A DNA stretch of 64,000 nt from Psychrobacter sp. GP33 (GTDB taxonomy: Bacteria > Pseudomonadota > Gammaproteobacteria > Pseudomonadales > Moraxellaceae): positions 1 through 64,000 of the forward strand of contig NZ_JACGYX010000004.1 of assembly GCF_014119005.1 (NCBI RefSeq). Reading direction: 5' to 3'. The notes under the pieces are model-generated. The model saw nothing but the letters and a program-made list of their open reading frames with translations, made no database searches and was not told the DNA's origin. Below, piece after piece: positions 45,332 through 54,275 of this stretch. The translations under genes and the position numbers were made by a program. The first letter of the stretch is position 1; each line of letters begins with the position of its first letter.

Positions 45332-45831
45332 CATATATTTTGGCTCACTTTTGCTTAAATGGTCGCTTAAACAATTACTTATAATGGGTTAGCCCTTTAA
45401 AACTATACGCCTTAACCCCATTATTAATGATTATGCGCAACAAGCCTTTATAATGAAATGGTGAAAAACAGCAGATTATGACGGTTTAGCAGCACCTTGA
45501 CGGATAGCCATAGTCTGGATTATATAGACTGTGTTAAAATATGCCGCTGTCATGTTTACTATATGTTGTTACCGCATATTAATGACAACTATTTTTAGGG
45601 TTTAAAATCTAATATTCGCCCTACCAATTACATTTTTTAAAGATTTATATTATTTAAGTAAGACTTTGAATGATTTGAGATTTTAAGTTTTATTAATATC
45701 CATTTATTTTTATTATTAATGATACGCCTGACGTTTTTTGGTCACCATATAGAGTCGATCAACGCCCACCCCGCATCACGTTTCAGCAGGTCATATAATG
45801 AAGATTCCCGACGCAAACAAAGTGAGTATTT
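45332..45831. other. dnaG-rpoD intergenic region
   Basis: This 500-bp region replaces the short dnaG-rpoD gap of the classic rpsU-dnaG-rpoD operon. It contains a promoter-like TTGACG/TTATAT pair at 45497-45525 and an extended -10-like TGTTAAAAT at 45532-45540. I see no gene in it. rpoD transcripts from here would have a leader of about 300 nt. Confidence 0.5.
45497..45525 (+). promoter_or_regulatory. Candidate promoter of rpoD
   Basis: TTGACG (45497-45502) and TTATAT (45520-45525) are 17 bp apart. An overlapping alternative -10, TATATA, starts one base later. The gene start is about 305 bp downstream. Confidence 0.45.
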
Positions 45832-47751
45832 ATGAACGATAAGTCAGTTTCTAAGTCCACATCTCAACTGGCCACCTTAATCCAAATGGGTAAAGAGCAA
45901 GGGTATCTGACCTATGCTGAGGTGAATGATCAGTTGCCTGACTCGATCACAGAAAGTGATCAAATCGAAGATATCGTCCAGATGTTAACCGACGTTGGTA
46001 TCAAAATCTTTGAATCAGCACCTGATGCTGATGACATTTTGATGAATGACGATTCTAACGACGATGAATCGGCAGCGGATGAAGCAGCAGCCGTATTAGC
46101 AGCGGTTGAGACCGATCCCGGTCGTACCACTGACCCTGTACGTATGTATATGCGTGAAATGGGTACGGTTGACCTACTTACCCGTGAAGGCGAGATTGCC
46201 ATTGCCAAACGCATCGAAGAAGGTATTCGTGATGTTCAGCATGCTATGTCTTATTGGCCGGGAACAGTGCAATTTGTACTAGATGAATATCAAAAAGTCC
46301 AAGATGGCGAAAAGAAACTCTCTGACGTCATTACTGGCTTTTTAGATCCTGAAACTGAGGAAGATAAAGCGGCAACGTTAGCTGCGAAAGAGGCAGCAAA
46401 AGAAGAAGCCGCCGCTGCGAAAGAAGAGAAAGTTCCTGTCATTAAAGCAAAATCTAAAGCCAAAGTCGACTTAGATGATGACGAGGAAGAAGAAGCAGAT
46501 GTGGTTGAAGACGACGATGCCGAAGAAGAAACTGGTGGTATTGATCCAGAAGAAGTACGCATGCGTTTGGAAGAAATTGAAGGCTTATTCATCACTGCCA
46601 AACAAGCATTGCTAGATTATGGTCGTGGTAGCGTACAAGCAAGCGAAGCGTATGAACAGCTTGCCTGCCGTTTCATGATGCTTAAGCTCAACAACCGCTT
46701 ATCAGACCAAGTCATGGCCATTATGCACGACGTTTATGACGATGTGCGCAAGCAAGAGCGTCAAATCATGCGTCTGGTCATTCGCCGTGGTCGTATGCCG
46801 CGCGAAGAGTTCCGTAAGACCTTCCCAAGTAACGAGACCAACGTCGATTGGCTCACCGAACGTCTAAAAGGTAAGCCTGGATTTGCCGCGACGCTTGAAA
46901 AAGTGACCGACGATGTGATTCTTTTACAGCGTGCTATCCGTGATTATGAGCATAAGCTCGACATGGAAATCCACGACATGAAAGACGTCGCTCGCCGTAT
47001 GGCAGTTGGTGAAGCTAAAGCCCGCCGTGCTAAGAAAGAAATGGTTGAAGCCAATTTACGTCTGGTTATCTCTATTGCCAAAAAGTACACCAACCGTGGT
47101 TTACAGTTCTTGGATTTGATTCAAGAAGGTAACATTGGCTTAATGAAAGCGGTTGATAAGTTTGAATATCGCCGTGGTTATAAATTCTCAACCTATGCGA
47201 CATGGTGGATTCGTCAGGCAATCACCCGCTCTATCGCTGACCAAGCGCGCACCATTCGTATTCCAGTGCATATGATTGAGACCATTAATAAAATTAACCG
47301 GGTCTCTCGTCAATTATTACAAGAAATGGGACGCGAGCCGACGCCTGAGGAATTAGGCGAACGCTTAGAGATGGATGAAGCTAAAGTCCGTAAAGTGCTT
47401 AAAATCGCTAAAGAACCGATCTCTATGGAAACCCCTATCGGTGATGATGAAGACTCGCACCTAGGCGATTTTATTGAAGATGGTACTATTTCAAGCCCTG
47501 TTGATGATGCTACAGCTGCCGGTCTACGTGAAGCCACGCGTGATGTATTAGGCAACCTGACTGAGCGTGAAGCACGTGTGTTAAAAATGCGTTTTGGTAT
47601 TGATATGCCAACCGATCATACGCTAGAGGAAGTTGGTAAGCAGTTCGATGTCACGCGTGAGCGTATTCGTCAGATTGAAGCAAAAGCTTTACGTAAATTG
47701 CGCCATCCATCACGCTCTGAACATCTGCGCTCTTTCCTTGAAAATGACTGA
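45832..47751 (+). CDS. rpoD: RNA polymerase sigma factor RpoD (sigma70)
   Basis: This is the primary sigma factor. The 639-residue product has region 1.1 at the N-terminus and region 1.2 near [13 protein letters not shown]. Region 2 contains [18 protein letters not shown] and [20 protein letters not shown]. Region 4.2 ends with [18 protein letters not shown]. The non-conserved section between 1.2 and 2 (about residues 180-245) is an Ala/Glu/Lys- and then Asp/Glu-rich stretch. It follows dnaG and precedes a terminator. Confidence 0.97.
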   Translation: MNDKSVSKSTSQLATLIQMGKEQGYLTYAEVNDQLPDSITESDQIEDIVQMLTDVGIKIFESAPDADDILMNDDSNDDESAADEAAAVLAAVETDPGRTTDPVRMYMREMGTVDLLTREGEIAIAKRIEEGIRDVQHAMSYWPGTVQFVLDEYQKVQDGEKKLSDVITGFLDPETEEDKAATLAAKEAAKEEAAAAKEEKVPVIKAKSKAKVDLDDDEEEEADVVEDDDAEEETGGIDPEEVRMRLEEIEGLFITAKQALLDYGRGSVQASEAYEQLACRFMMLKLNNRLSDQVMAIMHDVYDDVRKQERQIMRLVIRRGRMPREEFRKTFPSNETNVDWLTERLKGKPGFAATLEKVTDDVILLQRAIRDYEHKLDMEIHDMKDVARRMAVGEAKARRAKKEMVEANLRLVISIAKKYTNRGLQFLDLIQEGNIGLMKAVDKFEYRRGYKFSTYATWWIRQAITRSIADQARTIRIPVHMIETINKINRVSRQLLQEMGREPTPEELGERLEMDEAKVRKVLKIAKEPISMETPIGDDEDSHLGDFIEDGTISSPVDDATAAGLREATRDVLGNLTEREARVLKMRFGIDMPTDHTLEEVGKQFDVTRERIRQIEAKALRKLRHPSRSEHLRSFLEND

Positions 47752-47814
47752 TAAGCGCCTTATAAAGACAGTAGCTTTTTAGCATATTATCTTTTTGTAT
47801 CGCAAAATATATGA

Positions 47815-47845
47815 CCAAAAAGCTGAGCGCGTCTCAGCTTTTTTG
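47815..47845 (+). terminator. Terminator after rpoD
   Basis: The stem aaaagctgag (47818-47827) pairs with ctcagctttt (47833-47842) and is followed by T residues, about 65 bp after the rpoD stop. Confidence 0.85.
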
Positions 47846-47933
47846 TGTTTATTCGATAATCTATTGTTAAAATATTTGTTAAAATACTAGCAACATCTAA
47901 ACCCCATTATAAAATAGCATTGAGGACTCTACC

Positions 47934-48293
47934 ATGAGCGATAATCAACAAAAACCTAAAAAAGATGTCAACGTCTCTCAGATATCGTTAGGCAATGATA
48001 AAATAAAAGGTAAAAAAACCGATATTCAAAATCCTGAATTATGGGATTTTCCAATGAATTATCCGATGAGCATCATCGGTCATGAAGGTGAACACGAAAC
48101 TTTATTAAATGAAGTAAAGCTGATTCTCGGTAGTCAGTTTCCTGATTTTGATTTAGCATCCATCGAAGTCAAACCGTCCAAAACGGGGCGCTTTCACTCT
48201 GCGCGCGTTAATCTATACCTAACTACCGCTGAGCAAGTGAACACACTGTATGCCGCACTTGATAGCGCGAAAACAGTACGCATCGTTATGTAG
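47934..48293 (+). CDS. DUF493 (YbeD-like) family protein
   Basis: The 119-residue product has the compact DUF493 fold, with the typical ending IYLTTAEQVNTLYAALDSAKTVRIVM-like pattern of an ACT-related alpha/beta domain. A basic, polar stretch of about 35 residues precedes it. GAGGA gives a good ribosome binding site. In E. coli the relative ybeD lies between dacA and lipB; here it stands alone between rpoD and nrdA. The molecular role is unknown; a regulatory or ligand-binding function is speculative. Confidence 0.82.
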   Translation: MSDNQQKPKKDVNVSQISLGNDKIKGKKTDIQNPELWDFPMNYPMSIIGHEGEHETLLNEVKLILGSQFPDFDLASIEVKPSKTGRFHSARVNLYLTTAEQVNTLYAALDSAKTVRIVM

Positions 48294-48797
48294 TCTGAAC
48301 TTTTTAAATGAATACCTAGTTTCAAAATAAATAACTGACAGTAATCGCAATCGTCATGCTTTTGGGTGGCGATTTTTTGTGGTCTCAGGTACAATCAGCG
48401 CCCGTCATTACAAAGTCGCGAGCGCTTAAATGACCAACTGTTTCAAAGTTGCTGCTACAAGAAAATACAAGCATTTTATTTTATTTTTTTTATGAATTCG
48501 CCTATCCCTTGCCCCATCGCCCTTTGCTAAACATTACGCCCGCCATCAACTGCTGGCAACATAGTTTCCCTCTAAAATCAATATAGCATTTTCAAAATTT
48601 TCCCGCTATATTGTGCCTATCTACTAACCCACACGCTATATATAGTGTTTACTGTTTTTAATACTAACAGTGACTGACGGTAGCTTTTTGCGTTGAAAAA
48701 CTGCAATAGTTACTGTGATAAGTGATTGTACGGTAATAAAAACCTGACGAATAGTATTTATAAACGCCAATACCAGCAATAAACAACCGAGGCCAGC
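48294..48797. other. Regulatory region upstream of nrdA
   Basis: This 504-bp gap contains two NrdR-box-like sites (48604-48613 and 48636-48645) and a promoter-like TTGAAA/TGATAA pair with 17-bp spacing at 48693-48721. I see no gene. Confidence 0.6.
48602..48648 (+). promoter_or_regulatory. Tandem NrdR-box-like operator
   Basis: The downstream site CTATATATAG (48636-48645), flanked by acg and tgt, matches the recalled NrdR core CWATATATWG exactly. The upstream site CGCTATATTG (48604-48613) matches 8 of 10. Their centres are 32 bp apart, the spacing usual for paired NrdR boxes. They sit about 150 bp before nrdA. Confidence 0.65.
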
Positions 48798-51074
48798 ATG
48801 ACACATATTGATAAAATTAAAGTGACCAAACGCGATGGTAGTCTTGAGCTTATTAATTTAGATAAGATTCATAAGGTTATCGAATGGGCGGCTCACAAGT
48901 TAAATAATGTGTCGGTATCACAAGTGGAGCTGAAGTCGCATATTCAGTTTTACGAAGGCATCAAAACTCGTGATATTCACGAAACCATCATTAAATCTGC
49001 GGCTGACCTCATCTCTGAAGATACCCCTGATTATCAATATTTAGCGGCACGTTTGGCAATTTTCCATTTGCGTAAAATTGCTTATAATAAATTTACCCCG
49101 CCACCGCTATTTGACCATGTGCAAAAGCTAACCAACGATGGTAAATATGATGCTCATATCTTAGCTGATTATAGCCGCGCTGAATTTGATGAGTTGAATG
49201 ACTATATCGACCATTGGCGCGATATGAATTTGGCTTATGCTGCTGTTGAGCAAATGGCAGGTAAATACCTCGTGCAAGACCGCGTGTCCAAGACCGTTTT
49301 TGAAAGCCCGCAGTTCTTATATATGCTCGTTGGAATGTGTCTGTTCGCCAGCTATGACAAGTCAAATCGCCTTGACTACGTAAAGCGTTTCTATGATGCA
49401 ACCTCACAATTTAAAATCTCATTGCCTACTCCGATTATGTCAGGCGTGCGTACCCCTTCACGTCAGTTCAGCTCATGCGTGCTTATTGAATGCGGCGATA
49501 ACTTAGACTCAATTAACGCGACCACCAGCGCTATCGTACGCTACGTATCGCAGCGTGCAGGTATTGGCATCAATGCCGGTCGTATCCGCGCCCTTGGTAG
49601 CCCTATCCGTGGCGGTGAAGCACAACATACAGGTTGTGTGCCGTTTTATAAACTGTTCCAAACCGCGGTAAAATGTTGCTCACAAGGTGGCGTTCGTGGT
49701 GGGGCTGCAACTTTATTCTACCCATTATGGCATCTCGAAGTTGAGTCGCTATTGGTACTAAAAAACAATCGCGGCGTAGAAGACAACCGTGTCCGTCATA
49801 TGGATTATGGCGTTCAGCTTAATAAAACGCTATATACTCGTTTGATTAAAAATCAAGACATTACCTTGTTTTCGCCATCTGACGTGCCGGGCTTGTACGA
49901 TGCTTTCTTTGAAGATCAAGACAAATTCGAAGAGTTATATACCAAGTACGAGCAAGACAAATCAATCCGTCAGCGCCAAATTCCAGCAACCGAGTTGTTT
50001 AGTTTGATGATGCAAGAACGTGCCAGCACCGGTCGTATTTATATTCAAAACGTCGACCATTGCAACACCCACAGCCCATTTGACGCCAGTGTTGCTCCGA
50101 TTCGCCAATCCAATCTCTGTATGGAAATCGCGCTACCAACCAAGCCACTTGATAATATCAATGACGAAGCCGGTGAGATTGCACTATGTACGCTATCTGC
50201 GGTGAACTTGGGTAAAGTTGAGCACGTTAGCGATATCGAAGAGCCTGCTGAGCTGATTGTTCGTGCGCTTGATGCCCTGCTCGATTATCAAGACTATCCG
50301 GTAAAAGCCGCTGAAAATGGCAGTATGCGTCGCCGTACCTTAGGCGTTGGCGTGATTAATTATGCGTATTATCTGGCGAAAAATGGCGTGCGCTATTCAG
50401 ATGATTCAGCACTTGGTCTGACCCATCAAACTTTTGAGGCGTTGCAATTCTATCTCTTGAAAGCGTCAAATAAATTGGCAAAAGAGCAAGGCGCGTGTCC
50501 GGCATTTAATGAGACCACTTATTCGCAAGGTATCTTACCGATTGATACTTATAAAAAGGATTTGGATAAAATCTGCCAAGAGCCGCTACATCTCGATTGG
50601 GAAACGCTGCGCACCGAAATCACCACCCACGGTCTGCGCAACTCTACCCTAACTGCCTTGATGCCGTCTGAGACTTCGAGCCAGATTGCTAACGCCACCA
50701 ATGGTATCGAGCCACCACGCGGTCTGGTGTCTATCAAAGCGTCAAAAGATGGCATCTTAAAGCAAGTCGTGCCTGACATTGAGAATCTCAAATATCAGTA
50801 TGAATTACTGTGGCAAATGCCGAACAATGATGGCTATCTAAAGCTGGTCGCTATCATGCAGAAGTTCGTTGACCAAAGTATCTCGGCAAACACCAACTAT
50901 GACCCGACTCGCTTTGAAGGTCAGCGCGTACCGATGAAAGTGCTGCTCAAAGACTTATTGACCGCGTATAAGCTTGGCGTAAAAACCTTGTATTACCACA
51001 ATACTCGTGATGGCGCGAATGATGCGCAAGCGGATATGGAAGATGATTGTGCTGGCGGGGCTTGTAAGATATAG
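48798..51074 (+). CDS. nrdA: Class Ia ribonucleoside-diphosphate reductase alpha subunit
   Basis: NrdA reduces ribonucleotides to deoxyribonucleotides using the radical supplied by NrdB. The 758-residue product begins with an ATP-cone allosteric domain. It carries the substrate-site cysteine in FSSCVLIECGDN and the active-site loop with NLCMEIALP. The C-terminus DDCAGGACKI holds the CxxxxC pair that re-reduces the active site. The E. coli protein ends in almost the same way. NrdR-like boxes lie upstream. nrdB follows after two intervening genes. Confidence 0.97.
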   Translation: MTHIDKIKVTKRDGSLELINLDKIHKVIEWAAHKLNNVSVSQVELKSHIQFYEGIKTRDIHETIIKSAADLISEDTPDYQYLAARLAIFHLRKIAYNKFTPPPLFDHVQKLTNDGKYDAHILADYSRAEFDELNDYIDHWRDMNLAYAAVEQMAGKYLVQDRVSKTVFESPQFLYMLVGMCLFASYDKSNRLDYVKRFYDATSQFKISLPTPIMSGVRTPSRQFSSCVLIECGDNLDSINATTSAIVRYVSQRAGIGINAGRIRALGSPIRGGEAQHTGCVPFYKLFQTAVKCCSQGGVRGGAATLFYPLWHLEVESLLVLKNNRGVEDNRVRHMDYGVQLNKTLYTRLIKNQDITLFSPSDVPGLYDAFFEDQDKFEELYTKYEQDKSIRQRQIPATELFSLMMQERASTGRIYIQNVDHCNTHSPFDASVAPIRQSNLCMEIALPTKPLDNINDEAGEIALCTLSAVNLGKVEHVSDIEEPAELIVRALDALLDYQDYPVKAAENGSMRRRTLGVGVINYAYYLAKNGVRYSDDSALGLTHQTFEALQFYLLKASNKLAKEQGACPAFNETTYSQGILPIDTYKKDLDKICQEPLHLDWETLRTEITTHGLRNSTLTALMPSETSSQIANATNGIEPPRGLVSIKASKDGILKQVVPDIENLKYQYELLWQMPNNDGYLKLVAIMQKFVDQSISANTNYDPTRFEGQRVPMKVLLKDLLTAYKLGVKTLYYHNTRDGANDAQADMEDDCAGGACKI

Positions 51075-51260
51075 GTTTACAGGAGAGGCTCTTTAAATAT
51101 AATTTCTGATAGATGGCGGGTTTGGCTTTTGGGTTGAGCTCGCTATGTTTCAATATTGAGACTAGCGGTGAAACCTCTGTGCCAAGTAAGATTATTGTAT
51201 CATTGGCTTAAAAAATAGAATGGTAATTTATGACTATATAAATAATTATAGACTTACTAC

Positions 51261-52040
51261 ATGAGACCATATTTCATGATTGATAAAGAACTCTTAACTT
51301 CCTATTTCACAAAAAGCCAAAATATTTCTTGGCCTTGTTCAACTTGTTCTAATGGTTATTTAGTGATTAATGAGGATACGTTTTTTAGTAAAGAAACTTC
51401 TGTTTCTCAAAAAGGACACTCTCACTATGGATGGGAGCCAGAATGGGTTAGTTTCGTATATAGTTGCATTTTTAGATGTTCAAATAACAATTGTAATGAA
51501 CAGTTTGCAAGCTCAGGTCATGGTTGTTTGGATGTGGATATAGAGGAAGATGACCACGGTATCCCACAGCAAGTTTATTCACCATGTTTCGAGCCTTATT
51601 ATTTTTATCCATCATTAAAAATCATCGACATACCTGAAAATGTTCCAGATGATATTACTAATCAACTTAATAAGTCTTTTGAATTATTTTTTAGCTCTCC
51701 TTCTGCTGCAATAAATCATGCACGCTCCGCCTTGGAGCTAATATTGAATCATCTCAAAGTACCAAAGACTACTATAAACAATAAAAAGAAGAGAGTTAAA
51801 ATAAACTTACACAATAGAATTGATAAACTAGCTAAGCAACATTCTGAACTTAAGGAATTACTTTTGGCAATTAAATGGATTGGCAATGAAGGTAGTCACC
51901 CGGAAAAGAGCTTAACCAAAAATGATGTCATCGATTTATATGAGATACTAGAACATGTTCTATCTGAGTTATTTGACAATAAATCTAAAACTATTCTAGC
52001 AAAAGCTAAAAGAATTAATAAGGCAAAAGGTATTAAGTAG
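51261..52040 (+). CDS. DUF4145-domain protein with a zinc-ribbon-like N-terminus
   Basis: The 259-residue product has CSTC near residue 27 and a second cysteine cluster (CIFRCSNNNC) near 70, suggesting a zinc ribbon. The C-terminal half has a helical DUF4145 signature, including HARSALELILNHL and IKWIGNEGSHP. DUF4145 proteins occur alone or near restriction and defence genes, but their function is unknown. The gene is clearly more A+T-rich than nrdA and nrdB and has no good ribosome binding site. It is inserted between nrdA and the next nrd-cluster gene. A second start at 51276 is possible. Confidence 0.8.
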   Translation: MRPYFMIDKELLTSYFTKSQNISWPCSTCSNGYLVINEDTFFSKETSVSQKGHSHYGWEPEWVSFVYSCIFRCSNNNCNEQFASSGHGCLDVDIEEDDHGIPQQVYSPCFEPYYFYPSLKIIDIPENVPDDITNQLNKSFELFFSSPSAAINHARSALELILNHLKVPKTTINNKKKRVKINLHNRIDKLAKQHSELKELLLAIKWIGNEGSHPEKSLTKNDVIDLYEILEHVLSELFDNKSKTILAKAKRINKAKGIK

Positions 52041-52104
52041 TGCGGTTAACCAAACCTTAACTATCAATATATTTGATTAAAGGAAAATATTTTTGCTTTA
52101 CCGC

Positions 52105-52110
52105 TATAAT
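52105..52110 (+). promoter_or_regulatory. Candidate -10 box before the 131-residue gene
   Basis: A perfect TATAAT lies between the DUF4145 gene and the following GTG start. The -35 region is weak. It could restore transcription of the downstream nrdB unit. Confidence 0.3.
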
Positions 52111-52148
52111 TAAAACACAGACAGAATAAAAATAACGGAGGTCATAGA

Positions 52149-52544
52149 GTGCAATATACCGCAATCATCAAAGACGGTGGTTTGTTTATCCCTAACGTAT
52201 TTGCCGACCTAAATAATGGCAACGATGGTGGTGCGCACATTGTACAAGTCACCGTCGATATCGCAGCAGTGCGTCAGCAATTAAGCGCAAGCACAGAACC
52301 AAAACAAGAAATCCTAAAACAAGAGACAGTAAAGACCACAGCGCCAAAAGAAACAGCAGCAAAAAAACCAATCAAAAAGCAACCAAAAAAAGAAGCGCCA
52401 AAAGTATCACAAGACCTTGATTTGGGAACACACCACAATGGCGCTATCGGTGAGCTAGAAGCATTAAACGATAGTGAGCTTAGCGAAATCTTTAAAGCCT
52501 ATATGAACGATGGACAGACACAGATATCGTTAGAAGATTTGTAA
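52149..52544 (+). CDS. Unrecognised small protein in the nrd cluster
   Basis: The 131-residue product starts at a GTG placed 7 nt after a near-ideal GGAGG (52137-52141). The first 20 residues (YTAIIKDGGLFIPNVF) look like a small beta hairpin of the kind seen in short DNA-binding or antitoxin N-termini; that is only a visual resemblance. The middle 45 residues are Lys/Ala/Pro/Glu-rich and reminiscent of histone-like tails. The last 35 are acidic. It lies 104 bp before nrdB and is probably co-expressed with it. I do not know its function. Confidence 0.72.
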   Translation: MQYTAIIKDGGLFIPNVFADLNNGNDGGAHIVQVTVDIAAVRQQLSASTEPKQEILKQETVKTTAPKETAAKKPIKKQPKKEAPKVSQDLDLGTHHNGAIGELEALNDSELSEIFKAYMNDGQTQISLEDL

Positions 52545-52648
52545 TATAGAACGGCTCATAAAGCGTTGATAACGCGCTGTTGACCACATTTCTACAGCAT
52601 TATTTTTAAATTTAGATTCATAATCGCATAACTTATAAAGGCAGTCCC

Positions 52649-53782
52649 ATGACTTACTCGATTTTCTCTCAAACGCCAAATAACGCCCTAAAAGAACCGA
52701 TGTTTTTTGGTCAGCCGGTTAATATTGCCCGCTATGACCAACAAAAGCACCCGATTTTTGAGCAATTGATTGAAAAGCAGTTGTCATTTTTTTGGCGTCC
52801 AGAAGAAGTCGATGTGTCAAAAGACCGCATGGACTTTGGCAATTTATCCTCGCATGAACAGCACATTTTTTTAAGCAATTTGAAATATCAGACGCTACTT
52901 GACTCGATTCAAGGTCGTAGCCCAAACGTGGTTTTGCTGCCATTGGTATCGATTCCTGAGCTGGAAACATGGATTGAGACATGGTCGTTTTCGGAGACCA
53001 TTCACTCGCGCAGTTATACCCATATTATTCGTAATATCGTCAATGACCCAAGCCTCATATTTGATGACATTATGACCAATGAGCATATCTTGGAGCGCGC
53101 CTCCGATATCGCGCAATACTACGATGAGTTATATCATAGCTCGCAGCTGTATAGCTCATACGGTGCGGGCACGCATACGATTAACGGTAAAGAAGTCACC
53201 GTTGATTTAAAATCGCTGAAAAAGCAGCTTTATCTCTGCATTGTGGCGGTTAACGTGTTGGAAGCAATTCGTTTTTACGTGTCATTTGCCTGTTCATTTG
53301 CCTTTGCTGAGCGTAAGCTAATGGAAGGTAATGCCAAGATTATCAAACTGATTGCCCGTGATGAGGCGCTGCATTTAACCGGCACGCAGCATATGATTAA
53401 TCTGATGCGTAACGGTAAAGACGACCCAGAAATGGCGCAGATTGCCAATGAATGTTACGAGCAAAGTATTGAGATATTCAAAAAGGCAGCTGAACAAGAA
53501 AAAGCGTGGGCTGGTTATTTATTTAAAGACGGCTCGATGATTGGGCTAAATAAAGACATTTTATGCCAATATATTGAATATATCACCAATTTACGTATGG
53601 AAGCAGTTGGCTTGCCGTCCGCGTTCCCGAATTCGAAATCAAACCCAATTCCGTGGATTAATACGTGGTTGTCGTCAGATAATGTGCAAGTTGCGCCGCA
53701 AGAGACCGAAATCAGCTCGTACTTGGTTGGGCAAATTGACTCAGATTTATCAAACACTGATTTTGATGACTTTGAGTTATAG
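52649..53782 (+). CDS. nrdB: Class Ia ribonucleoside-diphosphate reductase beta subunit
   Basis: NrdB carries the di-iron tyrosyl radical cofactor. The 377-residue product has the iron ligands and radical site one position later than E. coli: D85 (LLDSIQG), E116 and H119 (SETIHSRSY) and the radical Tyr123. The second half has [12 protein letters not shown] with further iron-ligand Glu and His. The C-terminal tail ends in acidic DFDDFEL, as needed for docking onto NrdA. A ferredoxin gene that can maintain the cofactor follows. Confidence 0.97.
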   Translation: MTYSIFSQTPNNALKEPMFFGQPVNIARYDQQKHPIFEQLIEKQLSFFWRPEEVDVSKDRMDFGNLSSHEQHIFLSNLKYQTLLDSIQGRSPNVVLLPLVSIPELETWIETWSFSETIHSRSYTHIIRNIVNDPSLIFDDIMTNEHILERASDIAQYYDELYHSSQLYSSYGAGTHTINGKEVTVDLKSLKKQLYLCIVAVNVLEAIRFYVSFACSFAFAERKLMEGNAKIIKLIARDEALHLTGTQHMINLMRNGKDDPEMAQIANECYEQSIEIFKKAAEQEKAWAGYLFKDGSMIGLNKDILCQYIEYITNLRMEAVGLPSAFPNSKSNPIPWINTWLSSDNVQVAPQETEISSYLVGQIDSDLSNTDFDDFEL

Positions 53783-53884
53783 GATTTTAATTATAAGCCT
53801 TGAGTTATAGCATTTAATTTATAACACGTGATTATAACTAAAAATTTGATGTATATTTAAACGTGATAGCGCTTTGTAGGATGA

Positions 53885-54154
53885 ATGATGACTTGGGTAA
53901 TAACCCCTAAAATGCAGTTTTATTTGCATGAGGATGAAAATTTGCTCGATGGCCTATTGCGTACAGGGCACGAGGTCAACTATCAGTGCCGCGAGGGCTA
54001 TTGTGGCAGTTGTCGGATTCGTAAGATATCAAGCTCGCATGCGGTTGCTTATGCTGTTGCACCTTTGGCAATGATTGATGAAGATGAAATATTGCCTTGC
54101 TGTTGTCGGGTTCAAGGCGTGATTCATATCGATAATGAGTTAATAATAGAATAA
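53885..54154 (+). CDS. [2Fe-2S] ferredoxin, YfaE-like
   Basis: The 89-residue product has C35, C40 and C43 (CREGYCGSC) and a Cys-rich stretch near residue 72 (PCCCRV), giving the plant-type [2Fe-2S] ligand set. The second Met (53888) stands at better spacing from AGG at 53878-53880 than the first. In E. coli the small ferredoxin YfaE lies directly after nrdAB and helps rebuild the di-iron centre of NrdB. The same place here supports that role. A strong bidirectional terminator follows. Confidence 0.9.
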   Translation: MMTWVITPKMQFYLHEDENLLDGLLRTGHEVNYQCREGYCGSCRIRKISSSHAVAYAVAPLAMIDEDEILPCCCRVQGVIHIDNELIIE

Positions 54155-54184
54155 GTTACTATAAACTTATTCTCTATAACCAAT

Positions 54185-54224
54185 AAAAAAGCGCGCCCTC
54201 TTAATGTAGATGGCGCGCTTTTTT
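54185..54224. terminator. Bidirectional terminator
   Basis: The stem aaaaaagcgcgcc (54185-54197) pairs with ggcgcgctttttt (54212-54224). It lies between the ferredoxin gene (plus) and the protease gene (minus). Confidence 0.92.
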
Positions 54225-54275
54225 ATTGATTCATGTTATTTTTTAACGATTATTTATTAGCATTTAATCTGTTAA

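Noticed and set aside
52149..52544. Type II antitoxin call for the 131-residue gene
   Set aside because: Only the first 20 residues recall such proteins and there is no toxin gene next to it.
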